9,351 bases of DNA from Candidatus Woesearchaeota archaeon (GTDB lineage: Archaea > Nanobdellota > Nanobdellia > Woesearchaeales > WJKV01): NCBI GenBank assembly GCA_019323495.1, contig JAHWHE010000039.1:1-9351 (forward strand), written 5' to 3'. The notes below the pieces were generated by a model. That model did no database searches. It had not been told where the DNA came from and saw nothing but the letters and a program-made list of their open reading frames with translations. The position numbers were made by a program, and so were the translations under genes. Below are positions 1-6,092 of this stretch, one piece after another (positions within the stretch are counted from its first letter, which is position 1; each line of letters starts with the position of its first letter).

Positions 1-717
1 GAGAAAAAGTATATTCAAGATTTCGTTGTCACCCTGTATAAAGCTTATAGAGAAACAATAGATACTGTGGTTGGTGAAGTAAGAGAAATTATTGAAGATC
101 TTGATCCTGAAATGTGGAGAACAATGGAAGAAATTCTCAATGAGAAATTTGATCCTGAATATCATGTGTATCCAACCATGCTGCCGATGTCGCCATATGG
201 AAAGGACCATTTCAACATATCCATAATGCCTAATGTGCTGAAGAATGCAGCTGTCAGGCGGGAAGTGATCGCTCATGTATGTGTCCACGAGCTTTCCCAT
301 TTGTTATATTTGAAAAAATTAGAAAGAATGTTAGGTTGCACTCGTGAGAATCTGCACAAAGCCATTGGCGTGAATCATCGCTCTCTTGACGGATTGAAAG
401 AGATTTATGCTCCAATAATACAAAACAATCCCAGAATGCGAAAATTCTTTCCCAACAGAGTGGTAGGGAATCAAGAATTTTCTTTGATCAAGGTTGAATA
501 CAAAGAACATGTCATGGCAATTGAAGATTACTTTATTGAAAGATATTATGACTTTGAAAAAGAAGATTTGGAAAGAGATGAAATTGATAGAAAGATGCTT
601 GAATTGCTAAAAGACATAGATGCACAGTTTTCTGACAAATTGAGGATATATAATAACACAAATAGGACGCATCTGATCAGATTAGGTTTCTTCAATCCAA
701 TCTTGATAGAACAGTAA
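1..717 (+). CDS. Putative zinc-dependent metalloprotease-like protein (HELSH motif), 5' end probably outside the window
   Basis: The frame is open from base 1 to the TAA at 715-717, giving 238 visible residues. A zinc-protease HExxH motif (HELSH) lies at visible residues 96-100, in a hydrophobic helix; the two His would bind zinc and the Glu would activate water. A third ligand is not certain, but acidic residues downstream (for example in AIEDYFIE) are candidates. I see no signal peptide or membrane segment in the visible part, so it may be cytoplasmic. The first in-frame start is GTG at 67. The 22 codons before it continue an amphipathic helix pattern without a break, which favours a start left of the window. 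Against this, a weak TATAAA at 37-42 sits about 30 nt before GTG 67 and could make that a leaderless start. The family is not recognised; the protease function is inferred from the motif alone. Confidence 0.7.
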   Translation, partial: EKKYIQDFVVTLYKAYRETIDTVVGEVREIIEDLDPEMWRTMEEILNEKFDPEYHVYPTMLPMSPYGKDHFNISIMPNVLKNAAVRREVIAHVCVHELSHLLYLKKLERMLGCTRENLHKAIGVNHRSLDGLKEIYAPIIQNNPRMRKFFPNRVVGNQEFSLIKVEYKEHVMAIEDYFIERYYDFEKEDLERDEIDRKMLELLKDIDAQFSDKLRIYNNTNRTHLIRLGFFNPILIEQ

Positions 718-720
718 GGT

Positions 721-728
721 TTTTATAC
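721..728 (+). promoter_or_regulatory. TATA box of the SppA-like gene
   Basis: TTTTATAC follows directly after the stop of the preceding gene, with purine-rich AAGG before it as a possible TFB-recognition element. The first T of TTTATA (722) is 41 nt before ATG 763. This predicts an RNA start near 748-752 and a leader of only about a dozen bases. Confidence 0.55.
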
Positions 729-748
729 TAGCAATTGTTCAAAAAAGC

Positions 749-755
749 AGGTGAT
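749..755 (+). promoter_or_regulatory. Ribosome binding site deciding the SppA-like start
   Basis: AGGTGAT is fully complementary to the usual archaeal 16S 3' end (AUCACCU) and lies 7 nt before ATG 763. It overlaps the alternative GTG at 751, which argues for the ATG as start. Confidence 0.55.
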
Positions 756-762
756 AGATGTA

Positions 763-1704
763 ATGAAAAATACGTCCTGGATCATAATAATCGTTGTTAT
801 TGTTCTTGTTGTATTGTCATTCATAATCGCTATGTTCTACGCGGCATTTTCTGGTGAAACAGGTGAGATCAAGGTTGGAGGAAAAACAGCTGATGTCGCT
901 TTGATCAAGCTGTCAGGAGCGATAATGGGCGAGAAACAGCCAGGATTATTTGCGACAGGAGGCAGTGTCTCGCCTGTGATTGTGGATTATCTGAAAAAGG
1001 CAAAAGAGAATACGAGGATGAAGGCGATACTGCTTGAGATCAACAGCCCAGGAGGAACTGTCGTTGCTTCAAAAGAGATTGCAGCTGCTGTTGAAGATGC
1101 AAAGACAAAGAAGCCTGTCGTCGCATGGATAAGAGAGGTCGGTGCGAGCGGAGGATATTGGGTTGCCTCGAGCACAGACTTTATCGTGGCTGATGAGATG
1201 TCTATCACAGGAAGCATTGGTGTATTGGGGAGCTATGTTTCTTTCTCAGGACTTATGGAGGACTATAATGTGACTTATGAAAGGCTTGTCGGCGGGCAGT
1301 ACAAGGATGCAGGAAGCCCTTTCAAGGAACTGACAGAAGAAGAAAGAAAATTATTACAGGACAGGATCGACATAATACATGAAGCATTTATCCAGAAAGT
1401 TGCAAAAGACAGGAACATTCCGTATGAAAATGCAAAGGCAATGGCAACAGGAATGTTTTATCTTGGAAAGCAGGCAAAAGAAATGGGCCTGATAGACCAA
1501 TTAGGCAGCAAGAAAGAAGTAGAGCAGTACCTGAAAAACAAACTGCAGGTTGAGAAAGTGAGTTTTGTAGAATACAAGAGAAAACCGACATTCCTTGATG
1601 CATTGACGCAAGTCATGTCGCAGTCATTCTTTTTTCTTGGAAAAGGCGTGTCAGACGGAATGAAAGAAATAAATGTGCAGAACGATTATCAATTATATGT
1701 CTAG
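763..1704 (+). CDS. sppA: Signal peptide peptidase SppA-like, S49-family membrane serine protease
   Basis: Family S49 proteases cut leftover signal peptides and other membrane-embedded peptides with a Ser/Lys dyad. With ATG 763 as start the protein has 313 residues, the size of single-domain bacterial and archaeal SppA. An N-terminal hydrophobic anchor (about residues 6-29) is followed by an extracellular crotonase-like fold. The oxyanion-side motif EINSPGG is at about 93-99, the nucleophile Ser129 lies in GASGGYW, and the general-base Lys181 lies in GGQYKDAGSPF. The stretch SITGSIGVLGSY between them is also typical. GTG 751 is an alternative start: it lies 29 nt behind the TATA box, as in the leaderless genes of this window, but a perfect Shine-Dalgarno site points to ATG 763. 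The TAG stop lies in a CTAG shared with the convergent exchanger gene. All key residues are present, so it should be active. Confidence 0.93.
   Translation: MKNTSWIIIIVVIVLVVLSFIIAMFYAAFSGETGEIKVGGKTADVALIKLSGAIMGEKQPGLFATGGSVSPVIVDYLKKAKENTRMKAILLEINSPGGTVVASKEIAAAVEDAKTKKPVVAWIREVGASGGYWVASSTDFIVADEMSITGSIGVLGSYVSFSGLMEDYNVTYERLVGGQYKDAGSPFKELTEEERKLLQDRIDIIHEAFIQKVAKDRNIPYENAKAMATGMFYLGKQAKEMGLIDQLGSKKEVEQYLKNKLQVEKVSFVEYKRKPTFLDALTQVMSQSFFFLGKGVSDGMKEINVQNDYQLYV
1701..1704. other. Shared palindromic stop (CTAG) of two convergent genes
   Basis: CTAG reads TAG on both strands. Bases 1702-1704 end the SppA-like gene and 1703-1701 end the exchanger gene, so the genes overlap by one base beyond each stop and have no intergenic terminator between them. 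Confidence 0.9.
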
Positions 1705-2648
1705 AATCCTCTTATTATTGTTATTATCACAAATATGATGTAAGCTGCAAGCAATAGTATACCATATCTCCATGTTATCTGTCTTCTCGTGAACAAGAAC
1801 AGGCTTGCAATTACGAATCCAATCAGGAACAAAATAGAAGGCCCGAACAAATTGAACGGCACATCAAAAGGCCTTATCAAGGCTGCAATTGACAGACTCA
1901 ATGTGAGGTTCGCGACGACGCTGCCAAAAATGTTCCCAAAACCGATGTCTGTCTGGTGCTTTACTGCTGATTTGATGTTGACTGTGAGTTCTGGTATGGT
2001 AGTGCCTATTGCAATAACCAATAAACCTATTATGTATTTAGGAATGTGGATAATGTAGCTTATTTCTACAGCGCTTATGACAAGCCATCTTGCAGACAGT
2101 AATAATGCCGCGACACAGCCTCCGAACACAATGATGTCCTGCCAGATCTTCCTGAAGACTATCTCTTTTTTCAGATGCGAAATCTTTTCTTCTTTTTTCC
2201 AGAATATTACGAGATACGTGCAGAACGCTGCCAATAGTATGACTCCATCGATCCTGCCCATCTTTCCATCTATCAGCATCAGGGATGAAGACAATAATAC
2301 GAGGATAATCACCATGACAACCTTGTAGTCGATTGTCTGCTTTACCTTGACTTTTATCATCCGCGCAATGATCACTGCCAAAGAAAACACTAACGCGACA
2401 TCGATTATTGAAGCGCCAATCAGGTCTCCTAGTAAAAGATTGCTTTCTCCTGCGATAGAAGCCATTATCGCAGTGGACATCTCTGGGAATGTCGTGCCGA
2501 ATGAAACAACAAGAAAGCCGATGATGAATTTGCTGACGCCTGTCTTTCTTGCGTAACTTGTGACTGCGCCTATGGCATAGTCTGCGCTCTTGGAAATAAT
2601 GTAAAGACAAAGTACAAAGATGACAATGTAAAACGCAAGTTGGTTCAT
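1701..2648 (-). CDS. CaCA-family sodium/calcium (cation) exchanger
   Basis: This is a 315-residue polytopic membrane protein of the Ca2+/cation antiporter superfamily, which normally extrudes Ca2+ against Na+ or H+. The two inverted repeats are clear. Alpha-1 covers about residues 43-92 with SFGTTFPEM (Glu56) and GDLIGASIID. Alpha-2 covers about 207-257 with AIGTTIPEL (Glu220) and GNIFGSVVANL. A short charged loop (about 150-170) separates the halves. Both ion-binding glutamates are kept. By my alignment from memory to the Methanocaldococcus exchanger NCX_Mj, the Asn81/Asp240 pair appears as Asp83/Asn247 here, and one Ser ligand appears as Ala79, so ion selectivity could differ. The start at ATG 2648 has AGAGGA 6 nt upstream and a TATA box at 2683-2692. 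Transport direction and ion are inferred from the family. Confidence 0.92.
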   Translation of the reverse strand: MNQLAFYIVIFVLCLYIISKSADYAIGAVTSYARKTGVSKFIIGFLVVSFGTTFPEMSTAIMASIAGESNLLLGDLIGASIIDVALVFSLAVIIARMIKVKVKQTIDYKVVMVIILVLLSSSLMLIDGKMGRIDGVILLAAFCTYLVIFWKKEEKISHLKKEIVFRKIWQDIIVFGGCVAALLLSARWLVISAVEISYIIHIPKYIIGLLVIAIGTTIPELTVNIKSAVKHQTDIGFGNIFGSVVANLTLSLSIAALIRPFDVPFNLFGPSILFLIGFVIASLFLFTRRQITWRYGILLLAAYIIFVIITIIRGF

Positions 2649-2682
2649 TTATATTCCTCTTTTATGAAAAAATAGGATTATA

Positions 2683-2692
2683 GATATTTAAG
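2683..2692 (-). promoter_or_regulatory. TATA box of the exchanger gene
   Basis: On the minus strand CTTAAATATC precedes ATG 2648, with its first T 43 nt upstream. This predicts a leader of about 13 nt that begins almost at the AGAGGA ribosome binding site (2660-2655). The geometry matches that of the SppA-like gene. Confidence 0.5.
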
Positions 2693-2711
2693 TATTGCGG
2701 TAGAATTCAAC

Positions 2712-2722
2712 AAGCTTTAAAT
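2712..2722 (+). promoter_or_regulatory. Promoter (AAGCTTTAAAT) of the small unknown gene
   Basis: This 11-base element is identical to the one before the thiolation gene at 3076-3086. TTTAAAT starts 32 nt before ATG 2748, predicting a leaderless or nearly leaderless message. Confidence 0.6.
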
Positions 2723-2747
2723 AATGCCTATTTTTACGACGATAATC

Positions 2748-3065
2748 ATGAACATTGCAGAAGTATTTAAAGACCGAACTGAACTGGATGTGGCGCAAAG
2801 AATACTTGATGCAGTGCCAGACGAGATAGGGAAACCGCCTTATGTGGATGCAAGATTGTCAGGCATCGTTCCAAATGCGTATTCTGACCAGGTCGCAAAA
2901 CTGCCTCGCGAAAGGCGAAAGCAGTTTGAAGAAAGAATGATGGATTACTGCAAAAGGCACCAGATAATAGAAAGACTGGAGCAGGCAGGCCTGATAGCAA
3001 GTCCTGCTTCCTACCTTGGCAACCCGTTGTGGGCTAAAGTAAAAACAGAAGAATCGGCAGATTAG
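2748..3065 (+). CDS. Conserved-looking small protein of unknown function
   Basis: A 105-residue soluble protein that I do not recognise. It is charged and probably mostly helical, with an Arg/Glu-rich middle (LPRERRKQFEERMMDYC, about residues 55-71), and ends in an acidic tail. It has no membrane segment, no Cys pair suggesting a metal site, and no nucleotide-binding motif. An in-frame ATG at 2724 would add eight residues but overlaps the TATA box TTTAAATA (2716-2723). ATG 2748 is 32 nt behind that box, so I chose it as a leaderless start. The gene has its own promoter and is followed after 47 nt by the thiolation gene, also with its own promoter, so the two need not be co-transcribed. Confidence 0.72.
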   Translation: MNIAEVFKDRTELDVAQRILDAVPDEIGKPPYVDARLSGIVPNAYSDQVAKLPRERRKQFEERMMDYCKRHQIIERLEQAGLIASPASYLGNPLWAKVKTEESAD

Positions 3066-3075
3066 TTTAGACCAA

Positions 3076-3086
3076 AAGCTTTAAAT
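3076..3086 (+). promoter_or_regulatory. Promoter (AAGCTTTAAAT) of the tRNA thiolation gene
   Basis: The element is identical over 11 bases to that at 2712-2722. The first T of TTTAAAT (3080) lies 33 nt before ATG 3113, and no Shine-Dalgarno site is present, so initiation is probably leaderless or nearly so. Confidence 0.6.
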
Positions 3087-3112
3087 CAGCTCTATTTCTT
3101 GTGTAGCATAAA

Positions 3113-3997
3113 ATGAAGATAAAGCTTACTGACAGCAAGTTCATGCGGAATGTAGAGAAAAAGGTACTTGACACTATAAAGAAATACAAGATGTTCGACA
3201 GGAAAGACAAGATCGCGGTCGCTGTTAGCGGCGGAAAGGATTCTACAGTCTGCCTGTACATCCTGAAGAAATTAGGTTTAAATGTCGAAGCAGTTACTGT
3301 GGATGCTGTCATCGGCAATTATACAAAAGAGAATGTTGACAACCTGAAGAAGGTCTGCAAGAAGTACGATGTCAAACTGCATACGATTTCTTTCAGGGAT
3401 GAATTCGGGATGGGCCTGTGCTATATACAATCTTTACTGAAAGGAAAAGGACAGAACCATAGCTCGTGCAAGATCTGCGGGATATTGAGAAGGTACTTGT
3501 TAAATAAATACTGCAAGAAGCAGAAGTTTGACTGCCTGGCTACTGGCCACAATCTGGACGACGAGTCGCAGGCGATATTGATGAATCTTCTTAGGAATGA
3601 CTTGAAGCTCGCGCTTAGGATAGGGCCTGTGAGCGGGATACTGCAAACTGCTGAGTTTGTCAAAAGAGTCAAACCATTGTATTTTGTCCCTGAAGAGGAT
3701 GTGATAAGATACAGCAAAATAATGAAGTTTCCTGTGAACTACGGCATCTGCCCGTGCTCTGTCGGAGCGTACAGGAGAAAGCACAAGAATTTCCTGGACG
3801 AGTTCGAGAAGAAGCATCCTTCTGTCAAGTTCAATATCGTGCACATGCATGAACGGCTGATGAGCCTGATCAATCCAAAGAAATTAGATGTGGGTGAAGT
3901 TAACAGGTGCAAGACGTGCGGGGAGCCTGCTGCAAAGGACGAATGCAGCACATGCAGGATATTCAAAGAACTTAAGATATTAAAAAATAAGAAATAA
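3113..3997 (+). CDS. tRNA 2-thiolation enzyme of the TtuA/TtcA/NcsA family (PP-loop ATPase)
   Basis: This 294-residue protein should adenylate a tRNA uridine or cytidine and insert sulfur. The PP-loop SGGKDS is at residues 39-44, and GHNLDDESQ (about 145-153) is the second active-site motif. Cys119 and Cys122 (CKICG), with Cys213 (ICPCS), fit the three ligands of the family's iron-sulfur cluster. A C-terminal zinc ribbon follows, with Cys266, Cys269, Cys278 and Cys281 (RCKTCG and CSTC). That ribbon favours TtuA/NcsA over TtcA. TtuA proteins normally also have an N-terminal zinc ribbon. Here it is absent, and an in-frame TAG at 3104-3106 shows it was not missed through a wrong start. ATG 3113 is supported by the promoter 33 nt upstream. 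The exact target base is not determined by the sequence. Confidence 0.9.
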   Translation: MKIKLTDSKFMRNVEKKVLDTIKKYKMFDRKDKIAVAVSGGKDSTVCLYILKKLGLNVEAVTVDAVIGNYTKENVDNLKKVCKKYDVKLHTISFRDEFGMGLCYIQSLLKGKGQNHSSCKICGILRRYLLNKYCKKQKFDCLATGHNLDDESQAILMNLLRNDLKLALRIGPVSGILQTAEFVKRVKPLYFVPEEDVIRYSKIMKFPVNYGICPCSVGAYRRKHKNFLDEFEKKHPSVKFNIVHMHERLMSLINPKKLDVGEVNRCKTCGEPAAKDECSTCRIFKELKILKNKK

Positions 3998-4023
3998 AAT
4001 AATTATAAATTAAAAAATTATTT
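3997..4023. terminator. Candidate bidirectional terminator between convergent genes
   Basis: An AT-only inverted repeat, AAATAATT (3997-4004) and AATTATTT (4016-4023), spans the 20-bp gap between the thiolation gene and the DUF5654-like gene and touches both stop codons. Each strand presents a T-rich run, in line with oligo-U-dependent archaeal termination. The stem is weak, so the T-rich tract is the better argument. Confidence 0.35.
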
Positions 4024-4239
4024 CTTTGCTTTTTCTGCGACTTTTCCGATCCATATTGTTGCGATTACAGCGACAACAGTGACGATGACAGCATAAAATA
4101 CCATCGCTGGAACCGTGCTCTGATCACCAAATATCTTCTGGAAGATGACCCTGATCGTGTCGTTCCATGCAAGAGCTGCAACAAAACCGAATGCTGCAGT
4201 GATCAATGCTGCAAATTTTTCAATGACTTCTTTTTTCAT
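4018..4239 (-). CDS. DUF5654-like small membrane protein
   Basis: A 73-residue protein with two membrane helices (about residues 8-26 and 44-64) and a basic C-terminal end. The segment TAAFGFVAALAWNDTIR matches my memory of the archaeal DUF5654 family, a small membrane family of unknown function. It is the last gene of a three-gene operon, 15 nt after the four-helix membrane protein. GGGGTGG lies just upstream of its ATG as ribosome binding site. The conserved Trp-Asn-Asp at the end of helix 1 is the only notable polar signature. No function can be assigned; co-transcription with another membrane protein suggests they act together or in the same membrane context. Confidence 0.82.
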   Translation of the reverse strand: MKKEVIEKFAALITAAFGFVAALAWNDTIRVIFQKIFGDQSTVPAMVFYAVIVTVVAVIATIWIGKVAEKAKK

Positions 4240-4254
4240 ATGTCCACCCCTGTT

Positions 4255-4746
4255 TTATTTCTTGAAATAATTTCTTTTCCAGTACATCAATGCTAAGAAC
4301 ACTATATTTATTGCAACACCTGTAATGACGCCAATGATTATTGCATTGTACATCATCGATTGCATGCTTGGCATCATGCCTGCTCCTGCTGGAATCAATT
4401 TACTCAATGCAGACACTCTTCCAGCGACATTAGTAAGGCTCAAAAGCGAGTTTGCAATGAAAAACACGAATAGGCAGGCAGCGTAAATGAATGTCCATGT
4501 GTATCTTTTCCATGTCGCATATGCCAGCAATGCAATGCAGAACGTATTGATAACAAGCAATAGTACTAATGCCAAATACCCTGTAGCAAGATATCCAAAA
4601 ATAGGGTAGCCTGTCATATAGATGCTCATTACAGACAGGGCAGACGATGCTGCTGAAATAATGAACAATACAAACAAAACTTTCAATGTAGCAGGCATAG
4701 GCTCCCAGCCGTGTTTTCTCTCTTTTTTTTCAATCTTTTTCTTCAT
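4255..4746 (-). CDS. Four-helix membrane protein of unknown function
   Basis: A 163-residue protein with a lysine-rich N-terminus (MKKKIEKKERK) and four predicted membrane helices at about residues 20-41, 50-77, 82-104 and 134-155. The loop between helices 3 and 4 is rich in Gly and Met (GAGMMPSMQSMM, about 121-132). The charge pattern suggests that the N-terminus faces the cytoplasm. Its ATG overlaps the TGA stop of the HD gene (ATGA, 4746-4743). AGGAGGT at 4760-4754 is a strong ribosome binding site 7 nt upstream. Translation is therefore likely coupled to the HD gene. I do not recognise a family. The Met-rich loop could be a structural feature or bind a soft metal such as copper, but that is speculation. 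Confidence 0.8.
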   Translation of the reverse strand: MKKKIEKKERKHGWEPMPATLKVLFVLFIISAASSALSVMSIYMTGYPIFGYLATGYLALVLLLVINTFCIALLAYATWKRYTWTFIYAACLFVFFIANSLLSLTNVAGRVSALSKLIPAGAGMMPSMQSMMYNAIIIGVITGVAINIVFLALMYWKRNYFKK

Positions 4747-5276
4747 AGTTCAAACCTCCTGTATTTCTCATTAATAATCTTGACTATTTCTGGAAAATCT
4801 GAATAGGACTTGATGTATTTCTCATAGATTTTCTGGATGTTTTCTTTAGTTTCTTCGAATGATTTCTTTTCAGCCCCTTCTGCCCAGTACCTGAAAAGGA
4901 TTGTTTCTGGATAGTGCAGCGAAAGCCCATCAGCATACTTGAACAATCTGCCGTCTTCTGTCTCTGGTTTTCCGCCTGTTCCGTGATTAAGAATGCAGTC
5001 CTTGTCTTTTTCATCCAGCTTGAATTCCTGTTCAAGGATGTCTACGCTGGCCTGCGCATGGTTCCTGATGTCTGCCTTTATCTTTCCAATGTCGTGGACC
5101 CAGGCAAGAGTTTTCAACCGCTTGATATCGGTCTTTTTAAAAAATCCAGAAAGCTCGTCGATCGCCTTTATCATGTATTCTGCATGAAGTATGTTCCACT
5201 GCAATTCAAGATCAGAAAGCTGCTTGAATTTTTCTTGCGCAAACTTCTTTGCTTTTTCGTAAGTCAATGCCCCCAT
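4743..5276 (-). CDS. HD-domain (HDIG-type) metal-dependent phosphohydrolase
   Basis: A 177-residue soluble protein. The HD fold binds one or two divalent metals and usually hydrolyses phosphate esters of nucleotides or cyclic nucleotides. Visible ligands are His31 (NILHAEY), His61-Asp62 (WVHDIGK), His73 (RNHAQAS), His98 (ILNHGTG) and Asp116 (KYADGLS), the usual H...HD...H...H...D order. The C-terminal third is helical and charged, without another known domain. An in-frame GTG at 5288 is a possible start. However, ATG 5276 lies 30 nt behind TTTATAAA (5306-5299), the leaderless spacing seen across this window, so I chose it. The gene heads the operon with two membrane proteins and is divergent from the HAD gene. 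The substrate is unknown; the hydrolase function rests on the complete ligand set. Confidence 0.85.
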   Translation of the reverse strand: MGALTYEKAKKFAQEKFKQLSDLELQWNILHAEYMIKAIDELSGFFKKTDIKRLKTLAWVHDIGKIKADIRNHAQASVDILEQEFKLDEKDKDCILNHGTGGKPETEDGRLFKYADGLSLHYPETILFRYWAEGAEKKSFEETKENIQKIYEKYIKSYSDFPEIVKIINEKYRRFEL

Positions 5277-5298
5277 AGTAATTGGCACTGTATTCTAG

Positions 5299-5306
5299 TT
5301 TATAAA
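5299..5306 (-). promoter_or_regulatory. TATA box of the HD operon
   Basis: On the minus strand TTTATAAA starts 30 nt before ATG 5276. It is the left half of a near-palindrome shared with the divergent HAD promoter. Confidence 0.6.
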
Positions 5307-5324
5307 TTTATTCCATTGAATAAG

Positions 5325-5333
5325 TTTTATAAA
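5325..5333 (+). promoter_or_regulatory. TATA box of the HAD-like gene
   Basis: TTTTATAAA: the first T of TTTATAAA (5326) lies 29 nt before ATG 5355, with AAG just upstream. This predicts a leaderless transcript and rules out the longer in-frame extension. Confidence 0.6.
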
Positions 5334-5354
5334 TACTCTAAGCATGGATTAACA

Positions 5355-6092
5355 ATGGAGTTTGTTATCGAGCCGAAAAACGGAATATGGGTTGCTGTGA
5401 AGCCTGGGGTAAAGCTTCCGGAGTATTTAGACAGGATCAAAAACGCAGATGTTCTTGCAGCAGACATCGATGACACTATTGCGCCGTCTCCTGCAAAGAG
5501 AATTGCATTCTCTAAATTGAAAGACATAAGGTTTCTTGCAAGCCCCAAGTTCATGATGTGGGGTTTCAATACCTGCCTTGACCTTGCTGTAAAGGGAAAA
5601 GCAGCAGAATCAGATGCGTGGAAAGATTTCATTGAATTATTCTTGAGAGATCCTGCTGAGCAGGATAAAATAAGAAGACAATACACGCCTGAATTCGCGC
5701 GCTCAACATTCTATCCTAGTGTTGCTGATTTTTATGCGCGCCTGCCCCTCTATATGAAAAAGTTTTTTGTAACAAGAAACATAAGAGAAGTCGGTGAAGC
5801 TTACTTGGAAGCAGCAGGCTTCAACGAGCTATTGCCTGAACAGTTCGACAAGCGGGGCAGCCTTGACATGATATTGCTGATGCAACCTGAAGCAAGAAGA
5901 TTCCTTGTGCAGGGAGACAGCGAAGAAGACCAGGAATTTCTTGAACGTCTTGAACTAAAGAAAAAGATAGGGAGATTGCATCAAGTAACGAGCATCTATG
6001 TTTCCGGCAGTCCTTACAGCCTGAATCCTGCTTTCGATATAAATATAGGAAGAGATTATACAGGATTGGTTAAGCTTCTGCAGGCTTGTTAA
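5355..6092 (+). CDS. HAD-superfamily phosphatase-like hydrolase
   Basis: A 245-residue soluble protein. Motif I is AADIDDTIA: Asp37 would be the nucleophile, Asp39 the acid/base, followed by Asp40-Thr41. Motif II is Thr140 in FFVTRN. Lys166 in FDKRGS is a candidate for motif III. Motif IV is QGDSEED, with Asp188 and a further acid at 190-192, for Mg2+. A helical insertion of about 90 residues between motifs I and II would be a C1-type cap. HAD enzymes mostly remove phosphate from small molecules; the substrate cannot be told. The frame stays open far upstream, across the antisense HD gene, but the promoter at 5325-5333 puts the start at ATG 5355. The 3' end overlaps the convergent serpin gene by 23 bp. 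Its paired promoter with the HD operon hints at co-regulation. Confidence 0.85.
   Translation: MEFVIEPKNGIWVAVKPGVKLPEYLDRIKNADVLAADIDDTIAPSPAKRIAFSKLKDIRFLASPKFMMWGFNTCLDLAVKGKAAESDAWKDFIELFLRDPAEQDKIRRQYTPEFARSTFYPSVADFYARLPLYMKKFFVTRNIREVGEAYLEAAGFNELLPEQFDKRGSLDMILLMQPEARRFLVQGDSEEDQEFLERLELKKKIGRLHQVTSIYVSGSPYSLNPAFDINIGRDYTGLVKLLQAC

Larger units (their letters stand above)
5299..5333. repeat. Imperfect palindrome spanning two divergent promoters
   Basis: The arms are TTTATAAATTTATTC (5299-5313) and GAATAAGTTTTATAAA (5318-5333), separated by CATT. The inner six bases and the outer TATA boxes match exactly, with one inserted base and a substitution between them. The symmetry could come only from two facing promoters or could hold an operator for a dimeric regulator. 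Confidence 0.55.

Noticed and set aside
2038..2610. 190-codon minus-strand frame inside the exchanger gene
   Set aside because: It is an alternate frame of the exchanger with an Arg/His-rich random-looking product.
2724..2747. Earlier ATG for the small unknown protein
   Set aside because: It lies on the TATA box; the ATG at 2748 has the usual promoter spacing.
4914..5354. N-terminal extension of the HAD-like gene
   Set aside because: The open frame runs antisense over the well-supported HD gene, and the TATA box at 5325-5333 places the start at ATG 5355.
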